Part shown: positions 1 to 8,943 of the stretch, one piece after another | Layout of the letters: each line of letters begins with the position of its first letter | Position numbering within the stretch: position 1 is the stretch's first letter | NCBI RefSeq assembly: GCF_015245355.1 | Contig: NZ_CP063311.1 | Location: 2,577,217 to 2,641,216, forward strand | From: Anabaenopsis elenkinii CCIBt3563 | GTDB lineage: Bacteria > Cyanobacteriota > Cyanobacteriia > Cyanobacteriales > Nostocaceae | Length of the DNA: 64,000 nt | Direction: 5' to 3' | Program-made: the position numbers and the translations under genes | Notes under the pieces: generated by a model | Database searches by the model: none | What the model saw: the letters and a program-made list of their open reading frames with translations, nothing else | Told to the model about the DNA's origin: nothing

Positions 1-37
1 AGTTATTTTCACATGAAGATATTCCTTTACTGATTCT

Positions 38-94
38 CAGAGGATGTTTTATAACTTTTCAACAGGTAATTTTTATCTTAGGGAATAGGGAATT
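38..94 (+). repeat. Partial copy of the TTA-type miniature element end
   Basis: An AGAGGATGTTT start followed by AACAGGTAATTTTTAT and a TTAGGGAA..AGGGAA run matches the end of the full miniature element seen at 6919 and, inverted, at 10500. Only this one end is recognisable, and it is more diverged than the other copies. It is probably a decayed solo end. Confidence 0.55.
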
Positions 95-166
95 TAACTC
101 CCACCGATAGTACCCCCTGACGACCACATGTATTAAGGTGAAGACTAGTAGTTAAAGGAAATTGCC

Positions 167-385
167 ATGAATCATAGAAAAGTTTCCCACCCAGGGGAAA
201 AAGATCATTCAGAAGATGCTGCATCTCAATTAAGTCCAGAGGTGCTAGATATGATCAAACATCCTCCCAAAATGGATGATGTCATCCGCGCCCAGTCACC
301 TGCTGAACGGAGGGGGAACCCTGCTTTAGTACCGGAGATGCTGGAGCAACCAATTGATGAAACCCTTGAGGAGCATGAAGGTTAG
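167..385 (+). CDS. Conserved small hypothetical protein (72 aa)
   Basis: A short, hydrophilic, acidic protein with no membrane segment, cysteines or recognisable motif. The ATG is preceded by AAAGGAAA seven bases upstream, a good ribosome binding site, which supports real translation. It lies 48 bp upstream of the deacetylase-family gene on the same strand and could be co-transcribed with it. The charged, proline-rich composition (KHPPKMDDV, PALVPEM) suggests a small soluble or partly disordered protein. I do not recognise a family and assign no function. Confidence 0.6.
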   Translation: MNHRKVSHPGEKDHSEDAASQLSPEVLDMIKHPPKMDDVIRAQSPAERRGNPALVPEMLEQPIDETLEEHEG

Positions 386-433
386 AGCAACAATCAGGAT
401 AGAATAACCCAGAGTATTCTGCTGTGTTGCCTT

Positions 434-1354
434 ATGCTATCAGTCATTTATTCTGATGAGTTTCTAGACCACAAAACTGGGAGATATCATCCCGAAAAGC
501 CAGAACGCTTGACAGTAATAGTTAATGCTCTCAAGTCAGCCGCCTTTGCAGAAAAAATTACTTGGCTTACCCCTACGCCAGCATCAGCAAGGCCATCCCT
601 GATACCCACACTACTCAAAGCCCATGATCCAGCCTACATCAACAAGGTTAAAGAAATAGCTACCAGTGGAGGGGGTTATTTAGACGGTGATACACCAGTT
701 TCCTCCCGCAGTTATGATGTAGCATTGTTGGCAGTAAGTGCCTGGCTGGATGGGGTTAATACTGTACTCACCTCCGCTAACCCAGCTTTTGTCTTAGCAC
801 GTCCACCGGGACACCATGCTGAACGTAATACTGGTATGGGCTTTTGTTTATTTTCCCATGCAGCGATCGCCGCTTTATATGCCCTGGAACAACCAGGAGT
901 TAACCGCGTCGCCATTCTCGACTGGGATGTACATCATGGCAATGGTACCCAGGCGATCGTCGAAACTCACCCCAAAATTGCATACTGTTCTTTACACCAG
1001 TATCCGTGTTATCCCGGTACTGGCGCAGCTTCTGAGGGGGGACTATATGATAATGTCTTGAATTTACCGATACCCCCTGGTAGTAATATCACCATATATC
1101 AGCCACTCATAGAAACGAAGGTAATACCGTTTTTAGCTGAGTTTCAGGCAGATTTACTGATTGTCAGTGCTGGTTATGATGCCAATCAGTCAGATCCTTT
1201 AAGCAATATCAATTTACAGCCTCAAGACTATGCATTATTTACAAATGCTTGTCTAGGACTAACTCGGAAAATTCTCTTTGGTTTAGAAGGTGGTTATGAT
1301 TTTACCTCACTCTCCCAATCTGTATTAGCCACCCTGGAAAGCTGCTTAATTTAA
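434..1354 (+). CDS. Histone deacetylase family protein (acetoin utilisation/acetylpolyamine amidohydrolase type)
   Basis: Zn-dependent deacetylase fold of the arginase/deacetylase superfamily. Visible motifs in order are the N-terminal HPEKPERL, the active-site histidine pair in RPPGHHAE (about residue 125), the metal-binding DWDVHHGNGT (about residue 165), SAGYDAN (about 247) and the LEGGYD loop near the C terminus. At 306 residues it has the normal length for bacterial class II-like enzymes. Bacterial members remove acetyl groups from acetyl-polyamines, acetyl-lysine or related amides; the substrate cannot be read from sequence. No strong ribosome binding site precedes the ATG, so coupling to the small gene upstream is possible. 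It is followed by an inverted repeat and insertion sequence copy 1. Confidence 0.9.
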   Translation: MLSVIYSDEFLDHKTGRYHPEKPERLTVIVNALKSAAFAEKITWLTPTPASARPSLIPTLLKAHDPAYINKVKEIATSGGGYLDGDTPVSSRSYDVALLAVSAWLDGVNTVLTSANPAFVLARPPGHHAERNTGMGFCLFSHAAIAALYALEQPGVNRVAILDWDVHHGNGTQAIVETHPKIAYCSLHQYPCYPGTGAASEGGLYDNVLNLPIPPGSNITIYQPLIETKVIPFLAEFQADLLIVSAGYDANQSDPLSNINLQPQDYALFTNACLGLTRKILFGLEGGYDFTSLSQSVLATLESCLI

Positions 1355-1370
1355 CTTAAATATCTCTTGT

Positions 1371-1430
1371 AGGATGCGTCAGACCCTCTAAATTGTGGAA
1401 ATCAAGAGATTTTTGATATCTGACGCACCT
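1371..1430. repeat. Inverted repeat with TGCGTCAGA arms
   Basis: AGGATGCGTCAGA at 1371-1383 is mirrored by TCTGACGCACCT at 1419-1430, with one bulged base in the stem and a loop of about 35 bases. It follows the deacetylase gene and may act as a weak terminator or a REP-like dispersed hairpin. There is no T-run directly after it. Confidence 0.5.
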
Positions 1431-1444
1431 AAATATTAATTTAT

Positions 1445-2585
1445 TAGGAGTTACGCATTGACAGAATAACAAAATAGTGAATTGATAAATATAGGTCGTC
1501 TACTTGCTAGGTATCAGACAATTAGAAAAATCACGAAACCATCCACAGCGCAATGCAATCTAGACCTATACACCTTATTTTTACTGTCAGAGCCAAAGTT
1601 TGGGGGGTGCAGTAGGTTAGCAGAGATATTAGGAGACGTTTCACATGATAGTGTGAATCGCTTTTTATTGAGAGAGCGATATGAACCGAAAGATTTATTC
1701 AACATTATAGAAAAAGTTATTAACTTGGTAGGAGGAATACTAAGTGTAGATGATACAGTGATAGAAAAGATTTACAGCGACCCCAAAAATGCTGAATTAA
1801 TCGGTTATTTTTGGTCAGGTAAAGCCCATAAAACAATTATTGGCTTAAATTTAATCACTCTATATTACAGTGATATTCATGGTAATTCAGTGCCAATAAA
1901 TTACAGAATATATGATAAAAAGGAGGGAAAAACAAAAAACGATTATTTTAGAGAAATGGTAAGTGAAATAATAAGCTGGGGAGTCAAACCCAGAATTGTA
2001 ACAGGTGATAGTTGGTATTCAGGAGTAGAAAATTTGAAATTCCTAAAAAACCAGAAATTGGGTTTTCTCTTCGGAATTGAAAAAAATAGAACTGTTTCAA
2101 ATGAGCCACACAAGTATTGTCAAGTAAGCACTCTGGCTATTCCCGAAGAAGGATTAAGGACTCATCTGAAAGAATTTGGATTTATAAAGTTGTTGAGGAA
2201 AGACTTTAAAAAAGAAGACTCTAGACACTATATTTTGTATCTTCCAGATGAGGAAAGAATCGAGGATATAACTAGAAATGAATTTATGACAATTCATGAT
2301 ACTCATTGGGGAATTGAAACCTTTCATCGAGCCATAAAACAAGTATGTGGAATTTGTCGGTTCATGGTTAGGGATACTCATGCAATTAAGACTCACATCT
2401 TTTGTTCACTTCAAGCTTTTGTTAAGTTGGAGTTTATGCGCTCTGAAAAAATAATTAGCAATTGGTATGAAATACAACGGAATCTGTTTACTTTAGTTGT
2501 ACGTGAGCATATTTTTGCTAATCTTAATAGCGATCGCATGATCTAGATATCATAGATCATATTTTTTGTCAATGCGTAAGTCCTA
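1445..2585 (+). mobile_element. Complete insertion sequence, copy 1 (1141 bp, 5-bp target duplication)
   Basis: Terminal inverted repeats are TAGGAGTTACGCATTGACA at 1445-1463 and the reverse complement of TAGGACTTACGCATTGACA at 2567-2585, 19 bp with one mismatch. The element is flanked by a direct 5-bp duplication TTTAT (1440-1444 and 2586-2590), which fixes the ends exactly. One intact transposase gene fills it. A second copy at 36081-37221 has the same length and, by my reading, differs by one base inside the gene (2195 G versus 36831 T). DDE element of the IS4-like superfamily; I do not assign a named family. Confidence 0.92.
1482..2546 (+). CDS. DDE transposase of insertion sequence copy 1
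   Basis: RNase-H-like DDE transposase of 354 residues that cuts and joins the ends of its own element. The probable catalytic residues are D90 or D91 in SVDDTVIEK, D176 in VTGDSWYS and E279 in HWGIETFHRAIKQ, the order and spacing of IS4-superfamily enzymes. The start is TTG, 19 bp inside the left inverted repeat; no ATG lies at this position. The frame is uninterrupted and almost identical to copy 2, which carries a single Leu238Phe change. That points to a recently active element. Confidence 0.9.
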   Translation: MINIGRLLARYQTIRKITKPSTAQCNLDLYTLFLLSEPKFGGCSRLAEILGDVSHDSVNRFLLRERYEPKDLFNIIEKVINLVGGILSVDDTVIEKIYSDPKNAELIGYFWSGKAHKTIIGLNLITLYYSDIHGNSVPINYRIYDKKEGKTKNDYFREMVSEIISWGVKPRIVTGDSWYSGVENLKFLKNQKLGFLFGIEKNRTVSNEPHKYCQVSTLAIPEEGLRTHLKEFGFIKLLRKDFKKEDSRHYILYLPDEERIEDITRNEFMTIHDTHWGIETFHRAIKQVCGICRFMVRDTHAIKTHIFCSLQAFVKLEFMRSEKIISNWYEIQRNLFTLVVREHIFANLNSDRMI

Positions 2586-2757
2586 TTTATATATATTTCT
2601 GTATTCTCGGCCACAAAAAGCGAATTAAATTCATCTCATTTCCAGAAAAAAAAATCTGTTTACCCCCATAAACTGTCTAAAGTTTTGTTAAGATGCTAAT
2701 GAAAGTCATTGTTCCATGAGAACAGTAACAACAGCATAGAGTTGAAAAGGTGAAGCG

Positions 2758-2895
2758 ATGAGCACCTATATGTTTTTTGAAGATGCCCTGAGAATGTTTG
2801 CCAATGTCTATTTGCTATCAGCAGTTATGCTCATAGCAGTTTCTGGTATTGGTTTAGCAGTGATAGAAACCATGGAAAAAACAGGAGAACCCTAA
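2758..2895 (+). CDS. Small single-pass membrane protein (45 aa), unassigned
   Basis: ATG at 2758 is preceded by AAGGTGAAG, a plausible ribosome binding site, and opens a 45-codon frame ending at TAA 2893-2895. The protein begins MSTYMFFEDALRMFANVY and has one strongly hydrophobic helix (LLSAVMLIAVSGIGLAVI, about residues 19-36), then a short charged tail ETMEKTGEP. The layout resembles the tiny membrane subunits of photosynthetic complexes, but it does not match PsbN, PetL, PetM, PetN or the other small subunits I know by sight. It sits alone between the insertion sequence and recR (opposite strand). No function is assigned. Confidence 0.55.
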   Translation: MSTYMFFEDALRMFANVYLLSAVMLIAVSGIGLAVIETMEKTGEP

Positions 2896-3018
2896 ATAAA
2901 CCCTCAAAAATGCCAGTTTTACTGGATGACCGCATCTACAGGTAAATCACCGTAAAACGACTGTAACTTATTTTTACTAGCGATCGCCTCGCAAGACCCC
3001 CCTTGATGGGATTGAAAA

Positions 3019-3573
3019 CTATAATTCTCTGCGCCCCTCCAAGGCTCTAGCTAGTGTCACCTCATCGGCATAGTCCAAATCACCACCCACGGGTAGACCA
3101 AAAGCAATACGTGTTACCTTGGTAAATGGTTTTAGTAGCTGACCGATATAGAGGGTTGTTGTCTCCCCTTCTACAGTCGGACTAATAGCCACAATCACCT
3201 CTTGGATTTTTTGTTGACTCACCCGCCGCACCAAAGCTTGAATAGTTAGCTGTTCTGGGCCAATACCGTCCATAGGGGAAATCAACCCACCCAAAACATG
3301 ATACTTACCTTTATATTCGCGGGTTTTTTCCAAAGCAATCACATCACGAGAATCAGCTACCACACAAATAGAGGTATTATCCCGGTTAGGATGACGACAA
3401 ATTTCACAAACAGGATCAGCGGATAGGTGAAAACAAACAGAACACAAGCCTATCTGCTTTTTTGCATCCATCAAGGCTTGTGCTAGGGCTTCTACTTCGG
3501 CTTCGGGACGTTTTAAGATATGCAACGCCAATCTTTGGGCTGATTTGGGACCAACTCCTGGTAGGCGTTGCAA
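3019..3573 (-). CDS. recR: Recombination protein RecR
   Basis: RecR helps RecFO load RecA at single-strand gaps during recombinational repair. Visible features are the helix-hairpin-helix [13 protein letters not shown] at the N terminus, a four-cysteine zinc finger (CSVC..CEIC), a Toprim domain starting [15 protein letters not shown], and the C-terminal GVGG-like loop ([11 protein letters not shown]). The start given is a TTG at 3571-3573. Homology continues upstream: the same frame encodes [14 protein letters not shown], the usual family N terminus, but contains no ATG, GTG or TTG before a TGA at 3637-3639. A GGAG lies eight bases before an ACG codon (3610-3612), so a non-canonical start is possible. 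Confidence 0.9.
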   Translation of the reverse strand: MQRLPGVGPKSAQRLALHILKRPEAEVEALAQALMDAKKQIGLCSVCFHLSADPVCEICRHPNRDNTSICVVADSRDVIALEKTREYKGKYHVLGGLISPMDGIGPEQLTIQALVRRVSQQKIQEVIVAISPTVEGETTTLYIGQLLKPFTKVTRIAFGLPVGGDLDYADEVTLARALEGRREL

Positions 3574-3668
3574 CTGCTCTATTAACCGTGCTAAAGGACG
3601 TGTGTAAACCGTGGTTTTATCTCCAGTATTTTCTGCTCATTAACTATGATGACATTTTTATGTTCCTG

Positions 3669-5084
3669 TTACCTAGTCAAAGCACCATAAACATTCAGAC
3701 GACCATTAGTTACAGTCTTCTTTACAAGGGAAGAAGTGGAAACTGCATTATTTAAAATGGCACTTCTCATCCGGGATGCAGTGGCTTGGGGATGGGCGGC
3801 GGCATAAAGAGCCACTCCGCCAGTGACATGGGGTGCAGCCATTGATGTGCCATTATAATAGGCATATCCACCCGGCACTGTTGACAGGATATTAGAACCC
3901 GGTGCGCCAATATGTACCGTTTTAGAACCGTAGTTAGAGAAGTTAGACAAGGCACCAGTGCTAGTAATGGAAGCTACTGCAATCACTGAGTTATAACTAG
4001 CGGCTGACTCAGTTCTTGTCCCTTTACTGGTATCGTAATTAGATGGGTAATTAGCTCTTTTATCGTTGTTGTTACTGGAGTTACCAGCAGCAGCTACAAA
4101 GAGAATATTGGCCTTGGCAGACCGAATAATGGCGTCGTGGAGTGCTTGGGAATATCCGCCGCCTCCCCAGGAGTTATTAGTGGCGACAATATTCAGTCCC
4201 TGACGAGTTTTTAAGTCGGTAATATAGTCAATAGCCTTGATGGCGTTAGCCAGTGTACCCCCATTCGCTCCTAAAAACTTGGCTGGAATAAATTTTACGT
4301 TCCAACTCACCCCGGCTACACCTATACCGTTAGCACCTTTAGCGCCAATGGTTCCAGCTACATGAGTGCCATGGGCATCTTCACTACCATCATAGACAGT
4401 ATTATCGTTACTATTAAAGTCCCAGCCGTTGATGTCATCAACATAACCATTACCGTCATCGTCAATATTATTGACTGGGTCATTGGCATTAGTCCAGACA
4501 TTACCAGTTAAATCTGGGTGTCCTATTTGCACCCCCGTATCAATCACCCCCACATATACAGTATCACTGCCTGTATATCCAGTTGCCCAAGCCTGGCCAG
4601 CTTGACTACCGAATTGATTAGCAGGATTTGTTGCACTCCCATACATTCCCCAGAGGTTACCATTAATATAGGAAGGGTCGTTTGATGTGGCGTAGTGCTG
4701 ATAAATAAAATTGGGTTCCGCGAATTCTACGGATGGATCTTTTTGGATTTGGGCGATCGCCGCTTGAGGGGGTAGATTAGGTGTAGGTACGTACTTAACT
4801 AAGACTAAATCTCCTCTTTGAGATTTGCTGTGAGCTGCAACCACTGTTTCTAAAGCTCGTCCATTAATACTTTCATAAGCACGTTCCCGCCCTTGGTTAG
4901 TAGTATCTTTTTTGAACTGTACTAATAGTTCTCCTGGAACTGATTCTGCTTCTTCTGCTTCAGTACTGCTCACAGGGCTGTTCCCAGGACTCTGGGCTAG
5001 TGAAGGGAAGATAGTAAATCCACCAATACTGAGTGTAAAGATGAGTAAAAATGTTAGTAATGTTTTCCTCATAGGATCTTGCAT
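3669..5084 (-). CDS. Secreted S8 (subtilisin-like) serine protease
   Basis: Exported endopeptidase of 471 residues. A signal peptide (KTLLTFLLIFTLSIGGFTIF, cleavage near ALAQS-like PSLAQS at about residue 31) is followed by a propeptide-like region (about 48-130, GELLVQFKKD..FAEPNFIYQ) and the S8 catalytic domain. The catalytic triad is D182 (VIDTGV), H238 (DAHGTHVAG) and S414 (NGTSMAAPHV), with oxyanion N335 (AAAGNS). A D-rich stretch around 204-216 (NIDDDGNGYVDD) is a likely calcium site. An alternative ATG at 5072 (MRKTLL) gives a more typical signal peptide start. Substrates are unknown; it is probably periplasmic or extracellular. It is downstream of psbA but separated by a terminator, so likely independently transcribed. 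Confidence 0.93.
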   Translation of the reverse strand: MQDPMRKTLLTFLLIFTLSIGGFTIFPSLAQSPGNSPVSSTEAEEAESVPGELLVQFKKDTTNQGRERAYESINGRALETVVAAHSKSQRGDLVLVKYVPTPNLPPQAAIAQIQKDPSVEFAEPNFIYQHYATSNDPSYINGNLWGMYGSATNPANQFGSQAGQAWATGYTGSDTVYVGVIDTGVQIGHPDLTGNVWTNANDPVNNIDDDGNGYVDDINGWDFNSNDNTVYDGSEDAHGTHVAGTIGAKGANGIGVAGVSWNVKFIPAKFLGANGGTLANAIKAIDYITDLKTRQGLNIVATNNSWGGGGYSQALHDAIIRSAKANILFVAAAGNSSNNNDKRANYPSNYDTSKGTRTESAASYNSVIAVASITSTGALSNFSNYGSKTVHIGAPGSNILSTVPGGYAYYNGTSMAAPHVTGGVALYAAAHPQATASRMRSAILNNAVSTSSLVKKTVTNGRLNVYGALTR

Positions 5085-5180
5085 GAAAAATACTTAATTC
5101 ATACTTAGCATAGTCTACTTAAGTAAATCTACGAGAAAAAACAATTATTTTTAATCTGTGGCGTAATTAGGTAAAAAACA

Positions 5181-5212
5181 AAAAAAGCCCCCTATTTCTA
5201 GGAGGCTTTTTT
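5181..5212 (-). terminator. Rho-independent terminator of psbA
   Basis: Read on the minus strand, AGCCTCCTA and TAGGGGGCT form a nine-pair stem with a short AAATA-type loop, followed by a run of seven T. The A-run on the other side would also work for plus-strand transcription, but there is no plus-strand gene here. It lies 34 bp after the psbA stop codon. Confidence 0.88.
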
Positions 5213-5245
5213 CGATTCAGCTAAACTTGATTAATTAGCAATTAA

Positions 5246-6328
5246 TTAGCCGTTGATTGCAGGAGCAGTCAAAGCAACAGGAGCAACTTCACCAGCAGCC
5301 AAGTCTAAGGGGAAGTTGTGAGCGTTACGCTCGTGCATTACTTCCATACCCAGGTTAGCGCGGTTGATCACATCAGCCCAGGTAGCGATGACGCGACCTT
5401 GAGAGTCAATTACTGATTGGTTGAAGTTGAAACCGTTCAAGTTGAACGCCATGGTGCTTACACCCAAAGCGGTGAACCAGATACCGATTACAGGCCAAGC
5501 AGCTAAGAAGAAGTGTAGTGAACGGCTGTTGTTAAAGGAAGCGTATTGGAAGATTAAGCGACCGAAGTAACCGTGAGCAGCTACAATGTTGTAGGTTTCT
5601 TCTTCTTGACCGAACTTGTAACCGTAGTTTTGAGATTCGGTTTCGGTTGTTTCACGTACCAAGGAGGAAGTTACCAAAGAACCGTGCATTGCAGAGAACA
5701 GAGAACCACCGAATACACCAGCTACACCTAACATATGGAAGGGGTGCATCAAGATGTTGTGTTCTGCTTGGAACACGATCATGAAGTTGAAGGTTCCAGA
5801 GATACCTAAAGGCATACCATCAGAGAATGAACCTTGACCGATGGGGTAAATTAGGAATACTGCGGTAGCAGATGCTAAAGGTGCAGAGTAAGCTACGCAG
5901 ATCCAAGGACGCATTCCCAAGCGGTAAGATAGTTCCCACTGACGACCTAGGTAGCAAGCGCAACCAATCAGGAAGTGGAAAATTACCAACTGGTAAGGAC
6001 CACCGTTGTACAACCACTCATCTAAGGAAGCTGCTTCCCAAATGGGGTAGAAGTGTAAGCCGATGGCGTTGGAGGAAGGAACAACTGCACCAGAGATGAT
6101 GTTGTTTCCGTAGATTAAGGAGCCAGCTACTGGTTCGCGGATACCATCGATGTCTACAGGAGGAGCAGCGATGAAGGCGATGATGAAGCAGGTGGTAGCA
6201 GCTAGGAGGGTGGGGATCATGAGGACACCGAACCAACCGATGTAAATCCGGTTATCGGTGCTGGTGATCCACTCGCAGAAGCGATCCCATACGTTAGCGC
6301 TTTGGCGCTGTTGTAAGGTTGTGGTCAT
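5246..6328 (-). CDS. psbA: Photosystem II reaction centre protein D1 (Q130, low-light type)
   Basis: D1 carries P680, pheophytin, the QB site and most ligands of the Mn4CaO5 cluster in the thylakoid membrane. At 360 residues it is full length with five transmembrane helices. Key residues are present: Tyr161 (YZ), Asp170, Glu189 and His190 on the donor side, His198 (P680), Ser264 in the QB pocket, and the C-terminal processing site after Ala344, leaving a 16-residue extension. Residue 130 is Gln, the form found in the standard or low-light D1 isoform rather than the Glu130 high-light form. The residues around 264 are those of a herbicide-sensitive protein. The gene is monocistronic, with its own promoter and terminator; other psbA copies are expected elsewhere in the genome. 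Confidence 0.99.
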   Translation of the reverse strand: MTTTLQQRQSANVWDRFCEWITSTDNRIYIGWFGVLMIPTLLAATTCFIIAFIAAPPVDIDGIREPVAGSLIYGNNIISGAVVPSSNAIGLHFYPIWEAASLDEWLYNGGPYQLVIFHFLIGCACYLGRQWELSYRLGMRPWICVAYSAPLASATAVFLIYPIGQGSFSDGMPLGISGTFNFMIVFQAEHNILMHPFHMLGVAGVFGGSLFSAMHGSLVTSSLVRETTETESQNYGYKFGQEEETYNIVAAHGYFGRLIFQYASFNNSRSLHFFLAAWPVIGIWFTALGVSTMAFNLNGFNFNQSVIDSQGRVIATWADVINRANLGMEVMHERNAHNFPLDLAAGEVAPVALTAPAING

Positions 6329-6360
6329 TTGTTTATGATTGCTTTTGTTTTTATGAGTTG

Positions 6361-6380
6361 AGTAGGTAAGCTTGCCTACT
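6361..6380 (-). promoter_or_regulatory. Near-palindrome in the psbA 5' leader
   Basis: AGTAGGtaAGCTTgcCTACT is a 20-bp imperfect palindrome just downstream of the predicted psbA -10 box and about 32 bp before the start codon. In RNA it can form a hairpin with a six-pair AGTAGG/CCTACT outer stem and an AAGCTT core. It could be a leader hairpin that affects mRNA stability or translation, or a DNA operator. Confidence 0.5.
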
Positions 6381-6388
6381 TGAATACT

Positions 6389-6417
6389 ACCTTAGAGGAA
6401 AAGTTTTGATTTGTAAA
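6389..6417 (-). promoter_or_regulatory. Predicted psbA promoter
   Basis: On the minus strand, TTTACA (6412-6417) and TAAGGT (6389-6394) are separated by exactly 17 bp, a sigma-70-type arrangement. Start of transcription would fall near 6380-6384, at the edge of the palindrome. The assignment is by position and spacing only. Confidence 0.6.
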
Positions 6418-6499
6418 GGGATTTTAATTAAAGTTTTCTGATGAACAAGATTTGTATTTCTAATGAATCGCATCCCAGACACGATTCATTCAGGTTTCA

Positions 6500-6856
<357 letters not shown>

Positions 6857-7066
6857 TTACCTAATATATCTGTTAGAGATTTTAGGGGATGGTTGGGTGA
6901 GGTGGCGTTAGCGATAGCTTAGAGGATGTTTGGAAAGTATTAAACAGGTAATTTTTATATTAGGGAACAGGGAACACCGGAACACCGGAGCAGGGAGCAG
7001 GGAGCAGGGAGCAGGGAATGGGGGACACTCCGAAACAATAAAATCCAGTCCCCTCCCCTTACAAGG

Positions 7067-8730
7067 CTATCCATTACCCACATCTTTCTTAACATTGCTG
7101 GAAGGCAAACACAATAAAGGTTGTAGAGATGTGCATAGTGGGGAGGATTGACAAAAAAGAATAAGTATGGATATTGAGAAGACCCAACAGGTGATTGAGT
7201 TTTTGAATACAGGGGCGAGGGGCTACCCTCCGCCATAGGCGATCGCTAAATGTCAAGATAAGATGGGGAATCGGAGTGAAGTAATTGCCAAGTAGCAGCA
7301 ATATCGTGTAAGCGTCGTAGCCCACGCCAAATGGTTTTCACACCCGGTTCACCATCACCTTTGCGACCCAAAAAACCACCAAGAGTGGCAATCATTCGCA
7401 CAGCATCATGCAAAGAAGGTGGGTGGTCTGGAGGAATAGGATTTTTGTTGATAGTGGCACATAAGGACTGCCATTCACTGTTTTCCAAAACAACATCACA
7501 AGGTAAATCAAGATGAACTCGTGCTTGATAAGTAAGCCATAACAATCGCCAAGCGACAATAGTATAAGTGGCTAGTGCCATGTGAATTCGGTCAGCAGTT
7601 TCCAGTTGTAATTTCTCGATGCCACAGCCACTTTTTAATGTGTAATGATAACGTTCTATCAACCAACGGTAAGTGTACCATTGAACACAACATGCAGCAT
7701 CTTCTAGACTGTTAATTTCTAAGCTAGTAATTAATAACCAACTAATGGGATTTGTTCCTGGAGGTGGATTTTCCTCTTCTGCCAAAATTACTTGTAACCT
7801 GACAGGTTTTAGCTGTAAACGTCCAATATGGTGTAATGGTACTTGAATATCAAAACTCGTGAACCTAATTGTCAGTCTCGCCTGTCTGGAACTATGTTCT
7901 GGAGAGCGTTTTACTTCTACAGTCACTGTTCCAGATGCTTCGATTTGACGAATGGCAAGATGTAGATATTTGCCACAATGGTCTACTTTACGATTATGAG
8001 TCCCACGAATTAGTAAGTGTGATTTTTCTCGACGTTGCTGGTTAAAAAGGTCAAATATATCCGCCTCTGAGTCACCTATTGTTACTACTTCAATTTCTGA
8101 GGGAATCAAATTTTGTGTAGTCTGCAACCCATCCAACCAACGTTGACTTTCTTTTTCTTTTGTCTCTCGTTGACGACGTTTTTTAGCAATACCTAAATTC
8201 TCTTGTTCTCTTGCCCATACTTGCTGCTCAATAATTCCTAACGGTACTCCATTACTTGTGGCTGCAAGTGTTGAATGTACTTTTAATCCTGATGATTTTC
8301 TGTGGTCAAGATAACCTACTCCTTTTGTGGCTGGGTGCGATGTTAAATCTATGTTTGTTGTATCTTGTATTGCCAATACTATCTCATGTTTTTTGATTCT
8401 TTCTATGGTGCTGGATGTGTGGGCAGCACGAATATCACCTGCTTGAAAATGTGGTGATTTCCAAAAATTATATGTTGCCTTTGTTGCTGCTATATTTCCA
8501 CAAGCAAGTGGTACACTACTATCTGGTTGTGCTGCCAAATCTTCTACTATCCTGATTAACCGCTTGTTTCGACGTGCATCCCCTAAGTTTACCTGTGCCA
8601 ATTCTTTCGCTGCCCACTTTTCCATGATGCCATTACCCACTCTTCTCTTTCAAAACTATAGCCATCAAGGCTTTCACTCTGATGTTAAGTCTTTTGTCTA
8701 ATTGTTAAGAAAGATGTGGGTAATGGATAG
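7067..8730 (-). mobile_element. Complete IS4-type insertion sequence (1664 bp) with 10-bp target duplication
   Basis: Perfect 28-bp terminal inverted repeats (7067-7094 and 8703-8730; ends CTATCCATTACCCAC..) bound the element. The target site CCTTACAAGG is duplicated at 7057-7066 and 8731-8740. Duplications of 9-12 bp and a transposase of this type are characteristic of the IS4 family. The target is the apex of a palindrome in the host miniature element, and the empty site can be read from copy B (CCTTGTAAGG, inverted). All parts look intact. Confidence 0.93.
7246..8640 (-). CDS. IS4 family transposase (Tn5/IS50-like group)
   Basis: A 464-residue DDE transposase. The N-terminal part (WAAKELAQVNLGDARRNKR..) is the DNA-binding domain seen in Tn5-like enzymes. 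The catalytic core shows D in IQDTTNID (about residue 93), D in VTIGDSEADIF (about 188) and the C-terminal YRWLIERYHYTLKSG block that carries the conserved Glu and the YREK-like signature. The frame is complete. The gene lies 90 bp inside the right inverted repeat and leaves about 180 bp of non-coding sequence, containing a GCGATCGC site, before the left one. Confidence 0.93.
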   Translation of the reverse strand: MGNGIMEKWAAKELAQVNLGDARRNKRLIRIVEDLAAQPDSSVPLACGNIAATKATYNFWKSPHFQAGDIRAAHTSSTIERIKKHEIVLAIQDTTNIDLTSHPATKGVGYLDHRKSSGLKVHSTLAATSNGVPLGIIEQQVWAREQENLGIAKKRRQRETKEKESQRWLDGLQTTQNLIPSEIEVVTIGDSEADIFDLFNQQRREKSHLLIRGTHNRKVDHCGKYLHLAIRQIEASGTVTVEVKRSPEHSSRQARLTIRFTSFDIQVPLHHIGRLQLKPVRLQVILAEEENPPPGTNPISWLLITSLEINSLEDAACCVQWYTYRWLIERYHYTLKSGCGIEKLQLETADRIHMALATYTIVAWRLLWLTYQARVHLDLPCDVVLENSEWQSLCATINKNPIPPDHPPSLHDAVRMIATLGGFLGRKGDGEPGVKTIWRGLRRLHDIAATWQLLHSDSPSYLDI

Positions 8731-8943
8731 CCTTACAAGGGGAGGGTTAGGGTGGGGTGAAACAATAGTTGATACACTAATCATGAATTATCAAACATCC
8801 TCTTACCGTAGGTATCGCTTTTTTCCAGAGAAAAAGTTAAGCTGTAGTTTATTCGGTGCATCTATAGCTTTATGGCCAAACCTGCGGATGTCAGTACCAA
8901 ACGAACCGTAATGCGTAACGCGAGATAAATAGATAAATATTGC

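Larger units (their letters stand above)
6919..8805. mobile_element. TTA-flanked miniature element, copy A, split by an IS4-type element
   Basis: The left end TTAGAGGATGTTTG at 6919 and right end CAAACATCCTCTTA at 8792-8805 are inverted repeats with TTA at both outer edges. Removing the 1664-bp insertion and its 10-bp duplication leaves about 213 bp. The same sequence exists in inverted orientation at 10241-10500. Internally it holds 8-bp GGAACACC repeats (6972-6987), about four GGAGCAG heptads (6988-7017), and a hairpin with CCCTCCCCTT and AAGGGGAGGG arms into which the larger element inserted. It encodes no protein and must be moved by a transposase in trans, if it is mobile. Confidence 0.75.

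Noticed and set aside
6988..7017. Possible array or regulatory repeat of GGAGCAG
   Set aside because: Contiguous heptads without spacers, typical short tandem repeats of these genomes.
6955..7325. Overlapping small frames on both strands around 7.0-7.3 kb
   Set aside because: They lie in the miniature element's tandem repeats and the end of the IS4-type element, with repeat-driven composition.
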